A program made the position numbers and the translations under genes. This document shows positions 22,473-43,000 of a stretch of DNA of 64,000 bases, piece by piece. Every line of letters starts with the position of its first letter. Position 1 is the stretch's first letter. Source of the stretch: Valencia hispanica (taxonomy: Eukaryota > Chordata > Actinopteri > Cyprinodontiformes > Valenciidae); assembly GCA_963556495.2 (NCBI GenBank), contig OY747700.1:1372501-1436500 (forward strand), given 5' to 3'. Under the pieces are notes generated by a model that ran no database searches, was not told the origin of the DNA, and saw nothing but the letters and a program-made list of their open reading frames with translations.

Positions 22473-22575
22473 CTGATGTCTGCAGCAGATCTTCGGGGCT
22501 GAAAGCAGCATCCAGTATTTCGTGTCTCTGCTCCTCTGCTGCATCCAGTCGCTGTTTGACCTGCTGTCTCCACAT
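22473..22575 (-). CDS. Candidate first coding exon of the zinc-finger gene
   Basis: Minus-strand frame MWRQQVKQRLDAAEEQ...DLLQTS followed by one carry base and GT. Thirty-four codons plus G join the AG of the zinc-finger exon to make Glu, giving DLLQTS-E-VQQMLLVKEE, the arrangement seen in fish zinc-finger genes where a KQRLxAAxEEI-type first exon precedes DVQQLLV. The upstream minus-strand DNA is CpG-rich with CAATGGCGGC near 22774. Against it: the donor GTCTGG is weak, the intron would be 9.7 kb, and the longer upstream frame (LLKESLEREKLAE) is broken by a frameshift, so translation would have to start at this internal Met. Confidence 0.45.
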
Positions 22576-22869
22576 CTCTGCTAGCTTTTCTCTCTCCAAA
22601 CTTTCCTTTAACAGTTACTGAGCAGTTCCAGCTGAGCTTCAAACCGTTTCTCTTCTTTCCAGAGTTCACCAGCTGCTGCTGTTTCTATCTTCCAGCTTTA
22701 TTAACTCTCCCGCTGCTGCTCCGTGGACAAAAAGCCGAGAAAACACGAAGGACGACGCTCCGACTGCCGCCATTGTACCGGAGAGAAGCTCGAGTCTGCG
22801 CACTGGGGGCTAGGGGATGGACCCGCCAATCACGGAGCGGGAGACCCAGAAGTCCCGCCCACAAAGGGC

Positions 22870-24100
22870 ATCAGCTGGACGTCAACATGTCCGCCATGTT
22901 GGGAGGGTCATGTAAATGGTTCCAGTAGAGAAACTGCGACATTAGTTGATTTAAAAGCAGTTTACAGTTTATATTTCACTAACAGTTAAAGGATTATCCT
23001 AAACTCCGTTTTAAACAGATTTTTTCTATTTAGAGTTGATAGTTTAGAAAAAACAAACATTACAAACAGTGATAGTGTAAACATCTTAATTTAACAGATA
23101 ATTATATATTCTGGTATCTTAAGAATCAAATTAATTTTTTCTTAACTTTTTTTTTACCAGTTCCAATAAATTCATTTACTAATTTAGCAGACTTGATTGT
23201 GCAGTTTCGTCTTGTAGGTTTGCCCATACTGTACAGCCTCATATTCTGTTATATATATTTCCTACCTTGGTTTGAATCTGGAGGTTTCTATGCACCTGTA
23301 ACCTGCTGCTGGTACACCTGGATTTCCCCACTGAGGGACAGTAAAGGGCAGACGGACATGAGAACCATTCTACTGAACTGAGTAGCAGCTTAACTGTAAA
23401 AGCAGTTCAAATGTTTAGTATTAAATAAATGTGTAAAGCTTCCCTGACATGGTAGTTAATCATTCATTCAGAGTATTTTGGGAGCTGATGTTTAAATCAG
23501 TGTTTGGTGGATCCTCTCCTAGTAACATTTTGTCTCAGGCTCCCAGAGTCCGTTTATCTCTGACTAAATTCTGCTTCAACTGTAATTACCACCATTACAA
23601 ACTAACCAGATCCTCTCTACCAGATGTTCTGTTATTGACCCCGTCATTGGACTGGATTATTTACATGGTGACTACTTCTTTACTTTAGAGGCTATAATAG
23701 CCTGGCAGCTCCTCCTCATGCTGGTCATCAGCCTGGTCACACACTGCTGTGGGACGGTCCACGCTCAGTAGGGTCGAGGTCAGGTCCTTCTCTCCTCTCC
23801 TGGCGGAAAGGGCGAGCCGTCTTGGGGGTCAGATTTATTTTATTGTTCATGATTTAAATCATAGAAACGTCACATTCATCCATAAATATTTTCTCATAAT
23901 AAACTTGTTTTAATTTCAGTTTCCTTCCTGTCTGGATCTTTTCACATCCATGTTCTTGTTGGAAATGAGAGGAAATATTTTCTTTCTTTTAGAACCAGAA
24001 CACACAGAAGTTTATCGCCCTACGGTCAACGCTCGGAGGAACAATCTAAAACATCCATAACACATCCAGGCTGGAGAAGAAAACCACAGAAAACAATGTT
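22870..24100. other. Intergenic sequence and SANT gene 3' flank, no gene seen
   Basis: Mostly AT-rich. Short frames on both strands have no motif. The stretch 23700-23820 is GC-richer but unassigned. Confidence 0.3.
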
Positions 24101-24102
24101 AG

Positions 24103-24108
24103 TTTATT
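24103..24108 (-). terminator. Candidate polyadenylation signal of the SANT gene
   Basis: AATAAA on the minus strand, about 450 bp past the stop codon. A second candidate lies near 23830. Confidence 0.4.
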
Positions 24109-24553
24109 AATAGAAAGTCAACAGTTTAATCACAGCAGGATTTCTGCCCAAATATGGTGAATAAATTAATGAAGCTCACCTGTACAGCCCATTAGCTCAT
24201 TTTCTGTTCTCTACTGTCAGAACAAGATGAATTTTTAGATTTAAAGGTTTTCACTGTGCCGTATTTTAATGAGTCGTCCATGTTTTCACTTCTTGAACTT
24301 CATCATCAGATAAAATGCTGAGCCAGTTCTGGTTTCACAGGTTAAAGCAGGTGATTTACCTAAATAAACGGACCAAATGGGAAGTTTAAGTTATCTTGTT
24401 ATCCGGTTGTGTTGGTACAGGTAGATTTGGGTTTATAGAGTGGAAACCAGCAGAAGATCCAGCGGGGAAATAAGCAGGACGTCAGCGAGTCTTTGGACAG
24501 TCTCAGGGAGACACAGATATTCTGTCTCTCAGCGTTGATAACGGCTGCTCGTC

Positions 24554-32644
<8,091 letters not shown>

Positions 32645-32765
32645 CTGATGAACGGGACACATCAGAGCAGAGGCAGAACATCAGAACCATTACCAGAACC
32701 ACTGCAGAGTCCAGTTAGACATGTTGTCATCTAGTTTAGAAGAAGAACAGACCAAGCTAGGGTCA

Positions 32766-32781
32766 CCACCAGGGGGCAGTG
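32766..32781 (+). promoter_or_regulatory. CTCF-type motif, exact consensus match
   Basis: CCACCAGGGGGCAGTG fits CCASYAGRKGGCRSTR at every position. It lies about 120 bp upstream of the first SANT coding exon. Occupancy is unknown. Confidence 0.55.
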
Positions 32782-33085
32782 TAGCGGGGCCAAGTTCTTC
32801 CTATGAAGGCTTTGTGCTGAAAAGTCCACTTTATATTTCTCAGTCAGAAAGTTTCCACCATTGACTGTATAAATAATGGACAGCGTTTCCGCACTCCTCC
32901 CCGTTTACCACAATGGCCACGTTCATGGGGGAAATCATGGCGGATTTACAGACTCCTCCTCCCCGGTTCTGACGCAGCATGTTCCTAAACAGGGCATAAG
33001 GGCGGGATCTTCACTGTAGACTCGGCCCTGCTTGGCCCTCGCGAGGCGTGTATTTCTGTCGTAACCCCGCCCATTCTGCTCCCGC

Positions 33086-33522
33086 GCCTTTAGCTCTGAT
33101 GCTAAACTTGGCTAGCTAAGCTAAAGGATAATCCGCTCATTGACTGTAGGTATAGAAAAGAGCCTTTAGCTCTGATGCTAAACTTGGCTAGCTAAGCTAA
33201 AGGCTAATCCACTCATTGACTGTATGTATAGAAATTAGCCTTTAGCTCTGATGCTAAACCTGGCTAGCTAAGCTAAAGGCTAATCCGCTCATTGACTGTA
33301 GGTATAGAAAAGAGCCTTTAGCTCTGATGCTAAACCTGGCTAGCTAAGCTAAAGGCTAATCCACTCATTGACTGTATGTATAGAAATTAGCCTTTAGCTC
33401 TGATGCTAAACCTGGCTAGCTAAACTAAAGGCTAATCCACTCATTGACTGTATGTATAGAAATTAGCCTTTAGCTCTGATGCTAAACCTGGCTAGCTAAG
33501 CTAAAGGCTAATCCACTCATTG
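33086..33522. repeat. 76-bp tandem repeat, six copies, internally palindromic
   Basis: Each unit begins CCTTTAGCTCTGATGCTAAA and contains GGCTAGCTAAGCTAAAGG, so CCTTTAGCT pairs with AGCTAAAGG inside each unit. Copies start near 33087, 33163, 33239, 33315, 33391 and 33467. Confidence 0.9.
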
Positions 33523-33529
33523 ATTTATA

Positions 33530-34945
33530 GAGCTCCTGCTTCATTCTACTGCAGCCATCTGTGCGCCTCTGACGGCTCTCGTTTCCCCCCCCAATCTCAT
33601 AAGGTAAGAACTCATAACTTAAAATAATTATTAAGATGTAGTGTTACTATAATTACAGTCGAACGTAATACAGCAATTTAAACTGAATTATCACAACGTG
33701 ATATCGAAGACAATAGGATAAAAAAAGTCTGAGACAGATTGCTGTCAAAATGTATGTAAAGCCGAGTGGAGGATGTTTATTAGCCTAGTCTAATCTGCAA
33801 TATGTTTACATGTGTGTAACATTGACTGTATATATAGTGTATAATAATGTGTCAAGTATTAAATTCCCTGTATGAAAAGTGCTTTCTGTGCACTGTATGT
33901 GTGTTGAATGCGTGTGGATGAAAGTGTCTCGTGTGTGCTGCTATGAATGGATTAATGCGGTAATAATTGTAATTTAATAATGATTTAAATTCTACTCCCC
34001 AGAAATGAATACTAATAAGACCACGGTCGACAATATCCTGATACAGCCGAGGGCTTGGAGTCAAGTCAGGAGCAGTTTTTAACCTTTTTTGATTATTTTT
34101 TTTTTATTCTTGAAAATAAACGTTGTTAAAGATTGTGAACGCCTTTCTGTTTCTCCCGCAAACATATGCTTCATTATCAGAACAAATAATACTGATCCTC
34201 AGAGTTTGCATCTTTGAATTAATAATAGGTTAAGGTAAGGTTAATTAAACATTTCTATTAAACAACATCGGCGAAACCTTCATAAAATAATGGCTGCAGT
34301 TTACACGTTCCGTCTCCACAGCAGAGTTCAAGAGGGGATTCTGCGCAATCAACTCAGAATCCGTTTGACAGACTAGAGGAAGAATGATAAAAACACGCAA
34401 CAATCTTCCCTTCATCTCTGCATGGAACCCGGCAGGGGTCAGGTGCAGAAATCATTTTGAGGTTCATATGTAGCCTCAGTTTGCGGACGTTTTATGTGCG
34501 CGCTGATTTGGGCATCGTGCTGGACCTTTTTCAGAGCTTTAAACTGAAAAAAGGGTATTATTCCTTTAACTTTTAAATAATACGACTAAGATCTCACTAG
34601 TGACCGGGTTTGTTTCAACTCCATGCACAACAAATGCAATATTTGTTCTTCTACGGCTTTGAAGAAAAACCGATTGCAAAATATGTGAAAATGGTCCTAA
34701 AAGCTCACAGTGTGTGTCCGTCTTTCCTCTGGGAAGCATGGAGCTGGTAGCGCAGCATAATTAGAACACCTTGCATTAAATATGATACTGAATATTTGAA
34801 AATTGTGCTGGTGGATGCACTGTTTAAAAAACAAACAAAAGAACATCATGTTTTTAGGTTGTGGGGACAAAACTGTAATTGATCAATATTACCGCGGACA
34901 TGGCCCTGGCTACAATGACTCAAATATCTATACTTTAATCCGTGC
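33530..34945. other. SANT first-intron sequence, no feature seen
   Basis: AT-rich with scattered short frames and no recognised repeat or exon. Confidence 0.3.
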
Positions 34946-34950
34946 GCACT

Positions 34951-35831
34951 GGATCATCATCGTGTTTTAGTGTTAGCTGGTTTCTAACTAGCATTAGTGG
35001 TTGCTATTCGCGACCACAGATGTTACTGGATCATCATCGTGTTTTAGTGTTAGCTGGTTTCTAACTAGCGTTAGCGGTTGCTATTAGCGACCACAGATGT
35101 TACTGGATCATCATCGTGTTTTAGTGTTAGCTGGTTTCTAACTAGCATTAGTGGTTGCTAGGGTTAGGGTTAAATCTGTTTCCCCCAGGAGCCGCAGGAT
35201 CTATCCTCTAGGTTTTAATGCGGTTTATTATGATTATTTTTGCCTTTTATACCATAGTGTATGCGTGTTAGCAGAGAAAACAAAAGCTGACAGTAACTTT
35301 ATTTATAATTCAGGTGAGTCACAGCGGTGGGCGGAGCTCCTTGGGTTCAGCTTCCACAGCAGTCGATCATCACTGAAACATTTTAACACACATTAATACA
35401 GTCAGAGGTCCAGTCTGCTTATAGCTGATCCCTAAGCAGCGCCCTCAGTAACATCTGTGGTCGCTAATAGCAACCGCTAACGCTAGTTAGAAACCAGCTA
35501 ACACTAAAACACGATGATGATCCAGTAACATCTGTGGTCGCTAATAGCAACCGCTAATGCTAGTTAGAAACCAGCTAACACTAAAACACGATGATGATCC
35601 AGTAACATCTGTGGTCGCTAATAGCAACCGCTAATGCTAGTTAGAAACCAGCTAACACTAAAACACGATGATGATCCAGTAACATCTGTGGTCGCTAATA
35701 GCAACCGCTAACGCTAGTTAGAAACCAGCTAACACTAAAACACGATGATGATCCAGTAACATCTGTGGTCGCTAATAGCAACCGCTAACGCTAGTTAGAA
35801 ACCAGCTAACACTAAAACACGATGATGATCC
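34951..35831. repeat. 77-bp minisatellite in two opposed arrays (3 forward, 5 inverted copies)
   Basis: Forward units (GGATCATCATCGTGTTTTAG, TGTTAGCTGGTTTCTAACTA) start at 34951, 35028 and 35105. The same unit in reverse complement (AACATCTGTGGTCGCTAATA to CACGATGATGATCC) occupies 35447-35831 in five copies. A 280-bp unique spacer separates the arrays. Confidence 0.9.
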
Positions 35832-35834
35832 GTA

Positions 35835-36419
35835 GTAGCGGTTTGAAGAAGCTCCATCATTAATGTGGAGTGGGGCTCCAGCGTTGCCATGGTGACGCTA
35901 ACTCACCCCAATTTTATTACGCAGAACAATGTCGAGGTCATCTACATCCCAGAAATTACATATGAAAAAAACTAATTCTGTCATTTTGTGTTTTTGATCC
36001 GAGACAAAAACTTCAAACATGAAAAACAAGGTAGTTTTCATATTTTGTTTCTGACTAAGAAACAAGTAAAAAAATTGTAATCACATTTATCTTTTTTGTG
36101 TTAATCACAAAGAGAAAGGACGAATGATAAACAGATTCATGTAGTATAAAGCATCTAGTGGCCAAAAGCTGCACTGAATACTGATGACATCACTCTGGTT
36201 CTGACCAATCACAGACTGACTCTACTCTTCTGTACTATAATTATGTTTAGGGACTTTATTCTTGTTTTAATTGATCATATTCAGCAAATATATTTAAAGC
36301 CCAATCTTGACCTTTGACCTTAAACATTGATGATTGTCTTTCATCGGGACTCAATTAAGCGACAGTGAACTAATTTATTCAACAGGTGTGGCAGCTATTT
36401 AAGAGCACAGCACTGTGTT

Positions 36420-36464
<45 letters not shown>

Positions 36465-36890
36465 TACACACACACACACACACAAGTTAAAGTTTAGCTA
36501 CAAAGTTTACTCTGATCAACAGAATGGATTAGTGTCATCTGCTGCTGCTGGTTTTAATGGTTTGATCTGTTGATCTGAGAGAGAATTAATGTCTAAACAC
36601 ATTTAACTTTGGCATCTATTTAGATTTTAGTTCAAGCTGAACTATTTTAGCTAGTTTAATTTGTGTTTTATTGGTATTTCAGTTATTACTAGTTTTAAAA
36701 AGCATTACATTATCAGTTTGATATTATCGTATAGCTATATATTATTATTTTAGATTTAATCATGAGCTCCTTGATCTGTTGTTTTTAGAAATATCTTCAT
36801 CAGTGGAATATCAGACATATTAAAACGTATATCCAGTTTTTTCTGACTAGTCTTTAAACATCTCATTTTTCTCATCCTCTAGAACTAACT
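35835..36890. other. SANT first-intron sequence with TA/CA microsatellite at 36423-36485
   Basis: Apart from the (TA)n(CA)n tract, AT-rich sequence with no recognised exon or element. Confidence 0.4.
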
Positions 36891-36902
36891 GGTGTATTTA
36901 AT

Positions 36903-37533
36903 CCATCCATCCATCCATCATCTTCCGCTTATCCGGGGTCGGGTCGCGGGGGCAGCAGCCTAAGCAAAGACTCACAGACTTCCCTCTCCCCAGCCACTTG
37001 TTCCAGCTCCTCAGGAGGAACCCCAAGGCGCTCCCAGGCCAGCCGAGAAACATCGTCCCTCCAGCGTGTCCTGGGCCTTCCCCTGGGCCTCCTCCCGGTG
37101 AGACGTGCCTGAAACACCTCACCAGGGAGGCGTTCAGGAGGCATCCTGACCAGATGCCCTCAACTGACTCCTCTCGATGTGGAGAAGCAGCGGCTCTACT
37201 CTGAGCCCCCTCCGGATGACTGAGCTTCTCACCCTATCTCTAAGGGAGAGCCCAGACACTCTGCGGAGGAAACTCATTTCAGCCGCTTGTATCCGTGATC
37301 TCGTTCTTTCGGTCACCACCCAGAGTTCGTGACCATAGATGAGGGTAGGAACGTAGATTGACCGGTAAATCGAGAGCTTCGCCTTTTGGCTCAGCTCTCT
37401 CTTCACCACGACAGACCGGTAGAGCGCCCGCATAACTGCAGATGCCCCACCAATCCGTCTATCGATCTCCCGCTCCATTTTTCCCTCATTCGTGAACAAG
37501 ACCCCCAGATACTTAAACTCCTCCACTTTGGTT
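36903..37533 (-). mobile_element. Rex3 (RTE-clade) LINE, 5'-truncated, with target-site duplication
   Basis: The minus strand encodes EFKYLGVLFTNEGKMEREID, KLSIYRSIYVPTLIYGHELW, EMSFLRRVSGLSLRDRVRSS and then RPRGRPRTRWRDDVSRLAWE and LLRLLPPRPDPG, the C-terminal end of Rex3/RTE. The 3' tail is GATG repeats (36903-36917). The 8-bp direct repeat TATTTAAT flanks it at 36895-36902 and 37534-37541. Confidence 0.85.
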
Positions 37534-38049
37534 TATTTAATTCATATTATAAATAATTATTCTGTTTGTTTACTTGGTCTGATCCCCCACTGACTGTGGA
37601 CACTGAAGATGATAGGCAATGCAGTTCTTTTCTCCAAATAATTAAAAATGTAAAGACATATACTGCTTTTTATGCTGTAACTTTAAAATCTTTCTGTTGC
37701 CAGTACTTATTTTGTTACGTTTGATTGTTTGCTCTCTTTTCATGTTTACCTGTTGCTAATTCAGTGAATAATAGCTGTAGAGTGGAGATGTATATATATT
37801 TTTTTTTAAATAAAATCAATTGGAAAAATGTTGAAGGCAAATAAAAACAAAACAGTAATAAAGGGACGTTTTGCTAAAGGTTAAATAGGAAAATGTAGAA
37901 AATATGTCACTTTTGGTGATGAAAATTCTGAATTTGGCCACATCTTTACACATATTGTAAAATAAATGTAATAAATAATCAACCCCAGAACTTCAAAAAC
38001 TTATAATTGCCTTCATTTCCAACCAATAATATTAATTTCTATGTAATTT

Positions 38050-38720
38050 AAAACGTATTTTTGGAGCTCTTGCGTCGCTACCATGAGTGAAGGTCGCGTT
38101 AACGGAGGCGGAAACAGTTTGCGCATTAGTTAACGTGCTAATTACTCTGATTTAGGACGAACGTAGCGTGAGGTCACGTGTCCAGTGTGAGCCAATCAGC
38201 AGCCGCGCTGCCGTGTCTTTGTTGAGCCTCTCCTCCCTGATGGTTCAGTCGGGCTGCCGCCTTCGGACTCCCCGCCAATGTGCGCCGCTTTAACGCGTTG
38301 TTAGGGCGGAGAACCGACCGTGGTAGTGCCGCTGTGGACCTGCGGATTAATCTCGGCTGTGTCGGGGACCTGGGCTCTGTTTTTCCGCGTCAGTCTGGGG
38401 TTTCATCGCGGCTCTCGGCGGCAAACATGGAGGACGGAATGTCGCCGGTTTTTCGCTCTGCTCTCGTATTTTCGCCCGTTTTCCGCTTAAGCTCGTCTCT
38501 AGCCGTTTTGTTCCGAATAAGTAACGCAAACCCCGCAGCGCTGATGTAAAGCAGAACGAGCTGGAAACAATTACCTGTAAAATGAAAATGGCGCTGTTCT
38601 CCTCCTCCTCCTTCCTCTGCGGTTCTACCGAAACTTCGGAGTGACGAGAATTGCGCAGACTCCGCAGTCCGTTGAAATGCTGTTTTTTTTTCTTTCCTTC
38701 CCTTGCACGCGCAACATTTT
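38050..38720 (-). promoter_or_regulatory. CpG-rich promoter region and noncoding first exon of the SANT gene
   Basis: CpG-dense sequence rich in CGC/GCG. On the minus strand GCGCCATTTTCATTTTACAG is followed by GTAATT, a good donor at 38574-38573, suggesting a 5' UTR exon from about 38640 to 38575. An AAAATGGCG (YY1-like) motif lies inside. The assignment to the SANT gene rests on strand and position. Confidence 0.5.
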
Positions 38721-38729
38721 GCTCCAGCA

Positions 38730-38745
38730 GCGCGCCCCCTGCTGG
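38730..38745 (-). promoter_or_regulatory. CTCF-like motif upstream of the SANT promoter
   Basis: Minus strand CCAGCAGGGGGCGCGC, one mismatch to the consensus core. Similar motifs are at 39537-39552 (CCTGCAGAGGGCGCCA) and 40218-40233 (CCTGCAGAGGGCGCTG), both plus strand. Confidence 0.4.
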
Positions 38746-38832
38746 CCTGGAAACCGTTCACACCAAGCACTTCATTTCCATACAAAACAAACACAAAGTC
38801 AGCAGAAACTCACGTTTCAGTGAAGCGTCGGT

Positions 38833-38838
38833 TTTATT
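38833..38838 (-). terminator. Candidate polyadenylation signal of the SNARE gene
   Basis: AATAAA on the minus strand, about 1.2 kb past the SNARE stop codon and about 200 bp before the presumed SANT first exon. Confidence 0.4.
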
Positions 38839-40012
38839 TCAGCTACAGAACATCACAATGAGCTTTGTTTGTCAGAAGTCTGACAATAAAGTTTTCTGTA
38901 GATGACGTCATGCATGGGTAACAGTAAAGCTATTAGTTGTTAATATTGGAGGGGGGGAACTAAAGAAGAGCAACAGAAGGATACATATTTACATGTACAG
39001 ATTATCTATTACTGCAAACAACAAATATCAGATAATATGCATTATAGAGATTAAAGTTCTTCGGAGTGGGATTTTAAATTTATTTTTATGTCGAATTAAT
39101 TAAATGTGTTGCTTTTTGCGTTTATAGCTATTAGAATTTTTGTTAACGAACAAATAATTTCTGATCGTAAATAAATAATAAACCATCTTCTAATTTCCCC
39201 CTACAACCATAAATTCATAACAATAAATAAAATAAAACAAACATGAAAAAAATGAAGTTGCCCAGTATTTCTGATGCAAGTATACAAATCAAAACATTTA
39301 GTATTTCAAAGTTTCTGTTTTCCTGTTGCTCTTGCAGAATCATTAGCTTTCCCTTTAAATGACTTCTTAATCTGCACCGCTTCGTTGTTTCACCTCCATT
39401 TCAGAAGCTGCATGGGGAGAAAAGAAGATGGAGTGGCCGGGAAGGAGCAGTTCCATGTTTGACCGCTTGGTGTCCCCAGAGATCCTTCTCTGAAGACAAA
39501 TGCGTGTTTGCCTCATGTGCGCAATACCCGCCTACACCTGCAGAGGGCGCCATGACACACGTGTTTTTAGCCAGTCAGGAACGTGTGAGGCTGTAGAAGG
39601 AGCTGTGGAGGGGGAGGGTTGACCAAACTGGGAACTGAACTGGTTACTGAGTTAAAAGAAAAAAAAGGAAAAGATGCTCTCCACATCCCAGAAGCCAGAA
39701 GCTGATCATCTTTGTGAATTTCTACGTCTCTAAATCTGCTGATGGTGGTGATGCTGCTGCTGCACGGATCATTACTGTGGCCTGCTGGCTGACCTGGAGA
39801 TGCATTATGGGAGGAAATGTGAAGCCTACAGTCCAATTCAATCTCCATAATCCAAAGGTCGGGTCAACTGGAGTTATCCTCGGGGTTATAGAACTAAACT
39901 ATGGTCCCAATAAAGACTTATATGTGAATGAGAAGACTTCAGGCGTTCTCCACTGAAGGGTAGCGGTCCTAAAGGAGACTAAGAGCAGCTCAGCTCGTCT
40001 GGTCCTGTCCTC

Positions 40013-43000
40013 CTATCGCTTCATCAGGTTGTTAGCTTTCTGGTTGGCGGCGTTGATGCGGGACACGTTGAGGTTGGCCTGCACAGACAGACAGAGAGCA
40101 GCATTGTTATTATTATTATATTCACGTGTTTCATGAGTCTGATGAGAGTTGATCTCTGCACAGAGACTGGAGTTTAACAGGTTAGTTTCCAGCCCCGCCC
40201 TGATCAACACAGTTTAACCTGCAGAGGGCGCTGTAGGCCACCGTGCACCTTCTCTCTGACAAATGGTGCGTTCCATTTGTAGTTGGAACTCGGAAATTAC
40301 GACTTCCGAGTGGGAAAAATCAACTAAACGCCCCCCGGAGTCAGACTTCCCACTAGAAACATGGCCGCTCCTCGTGTCAACAATAGTAGCTGTGATGGAA
40401 ACATGTTTGTTTTACACAGTAGGGAGAATATGTCTAAAATCTGTATCATATGTAGAGCCTGCAGGTCTAAACTTAACAAAAAAAAATATTTTTTGCATAT
40501 GAAAAGTACAGCTTTAAATGATGTTCATCAGAGGTACTACCAACGACGGCTACCTGGGCGTCGCCATATTGGAATCCCGACTTATCCGACTAGATGACCG
40601 GAACGCTGTTTACTCTGGCGTGACGTCAAACCCATCTCCTAGTTCCGACTCCCGAGTTAAATGGACCACACCATAATTACAATTACTCACAGCTGGACTC
40701 TGATTTATTAATTATGCTGCACTTGGTTTTATTTAGTGGTTTTTGAGTAAAGGGGGCTTGAATCCTTTACCTTCCCAATGATCGTGTGTCTGGCATTAAC
40801 CTGGCATTACTTTATGTGTTTGTTGGTGTGTTTCAGGGCTGCAGTCAGGTCCCTCGAGTCCAAGTCACAGTCAAGTCCTTAGTTTTCAACTCCAAGTCCC
40901 CTAGGATTAGTCCATGTCGAGTCGCCAGGTCCTACTGTCCAAGTCCCAAAAAGAATCGTCCAGTCCAAGTCAAAAATAAGTGAGCAGGGTTTAGATTTTA
41001 GGACTACAATGATGGCAGCCATACATGGTTTACTTAATTTTATAAACAGATTGTACTCAATGCCCCCATGCTAGCACCAAGCTAACACAGTAGCATGTGA
41101 AAAGCAATAAAATATGCTTAAAATAAATGTGGATGTTTTAATTAACATGTCACCCGTACACAAACCCGTACATTTTTCCAGTAATCTGACCTAATATAAC
41201 AAGCTAACATTAGCATCGGCTACATGCTAATTCAGACAATAACAATTTATCATGTCAGAGTCCGAGTGCAAGTCATCGGTATGCTGCTCAAGTCAAGTCC
41301 CAAGTCCCCGAAAAGTGACTCGAGTCAGGACTGGAGTCTGAGTCCTGGACACGGACTGGAGTCTGAGTGTCTAGGACTGGAGTCTGAGTCCTGGACACGG
41401 ACTGGAGTCTGAGTGTCTAGGACTGGAGTCTGAGTCCTGGACACGGACTGGAGTCTGAGTGTCTAGGACTGGAGTCTGAGTCCTGGACACGGACTGGAGT
41501 CTGAGTGTCTAGGACTGGAGTCTGAGTCCTGGACACGGACTGGAGTCTGAGTGTCTAGGACTGGAGTCTGAGTCCTGGACACGGACTGGAGTCTGAGTGT
41601 CTAGGACTGGAGTCTGAGTCCTGGACACGGACTGGAGTCTGAGTGTCTAGGACTGGAGTCTGAGTCCTGGACACGGACTGGAGTCTGAGTGTCTAGGACT
41701 GGAGTCTGAGTCCTGGACACGGACTGGAGTCTGAGTGTCTAGGACTGGAGTCTGAGTCCTGGACACGGACTGGAGTCCCTGGTGTGTTTGAATCGAGTTT
41801 TCCGGCCTCATCCTGGCGAGCAGAACCAGGAGCTTTGTACCTTCTCATGGATGCGGTCGATCTGATCTTTCTGTGATTCCAGCTCGTTGCCGATGTCCAG
41901 AGCCATACTCTTCAGGTTCCCCACGATGCTTCCCACGTGGGTCAGGTTCTCCTCCATCTCATCCTCGCGCGCGTCGTTAGTCACCCTGAAACAAAGGAGG
42001 ACACGTCCTGTAGGTGATGACACGGTGTGCTTGAGCAGCTGCCTGTGGGTCAATGACAGCTCGGATCACCTGGCAGGTATTAGCCTCTCCGTACCTGCGG
42101 ATGTGTCCTCCACTCATCATCATTTGCTCTCGTTGGTCGACGACCCGAGACGTCGGAGGCTGATTGGACACGACGCCGTCCTGGTTGGAGGCTCCGCCCC
42201 AAACCGCCTTGTACGCCCCGCTCTCTTCAAAGGCTTTCAGTCTGAGGGGGAGAAGGTGACGTCATGAATGTCCTCCGGTTGTGTTCATGTCATGTTCAGC
42301 ACAGAGCATCCTCACTTCCTTCACGTCTTCCTTCACAGCAGGCAGACCTTCTGCTTTCTTTCTGTCAGACGCTTTCTTTGGACTCTGCCTCTTTATTCGG
42401 CTTCAGACCAGATTTGCTCCTAAAACATTAAATCTACGGGGCGCCGTTTGTAAAGTTACACACTCAAAAATTAACATCCATAATTTGGGTTATTTACCTT
42501 TATACAAGGAAAAAATAATGGGTTTCATATTTCCATCCATGTTATTTATTAATTTATAAATGTCACAGTTTCAAGCTAAATATTAACTAAATAATTAGCT
42601 TGCTAATTAAATATTTAAGAATAAATTGTGACCTTTATAAATGAATGAATACCATGTGAAAATATGACTTAAAAATATGAACCCCTATGACGGGCGAAAT
42701 AACCCAAATTATGGGTGTTATTTTTGAGTGTGTAGCTTAACAAACGGCGCTCCGTAGAAATCAAGTTTAAAACGAGACAAAGTGGATAAAAGATGGAATA
42801 TCAGGCCTGAAAAAGCTCCAGCAGTTACAGATGATCAGATTTGTTGTATTATTTTCTATGATAAACAAACTTCTTGGTTAAATCAAAAATAAATCTGTCA
42901 GGGGTGTATGAATAATTTTGGACTGAACTTGATCTAATTGAGGTAAATAACTTCATTAATTTTCTATGTATAAGTTAATATTAGATCTTTTCTTCTTTAT

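Noticed and set aside
22723..22989. 88-codon plus frame in CpG-rich DNA
   Set aside because: Shadow of the promoter region of the candidate zinc-finger first exon; no recognised motif.
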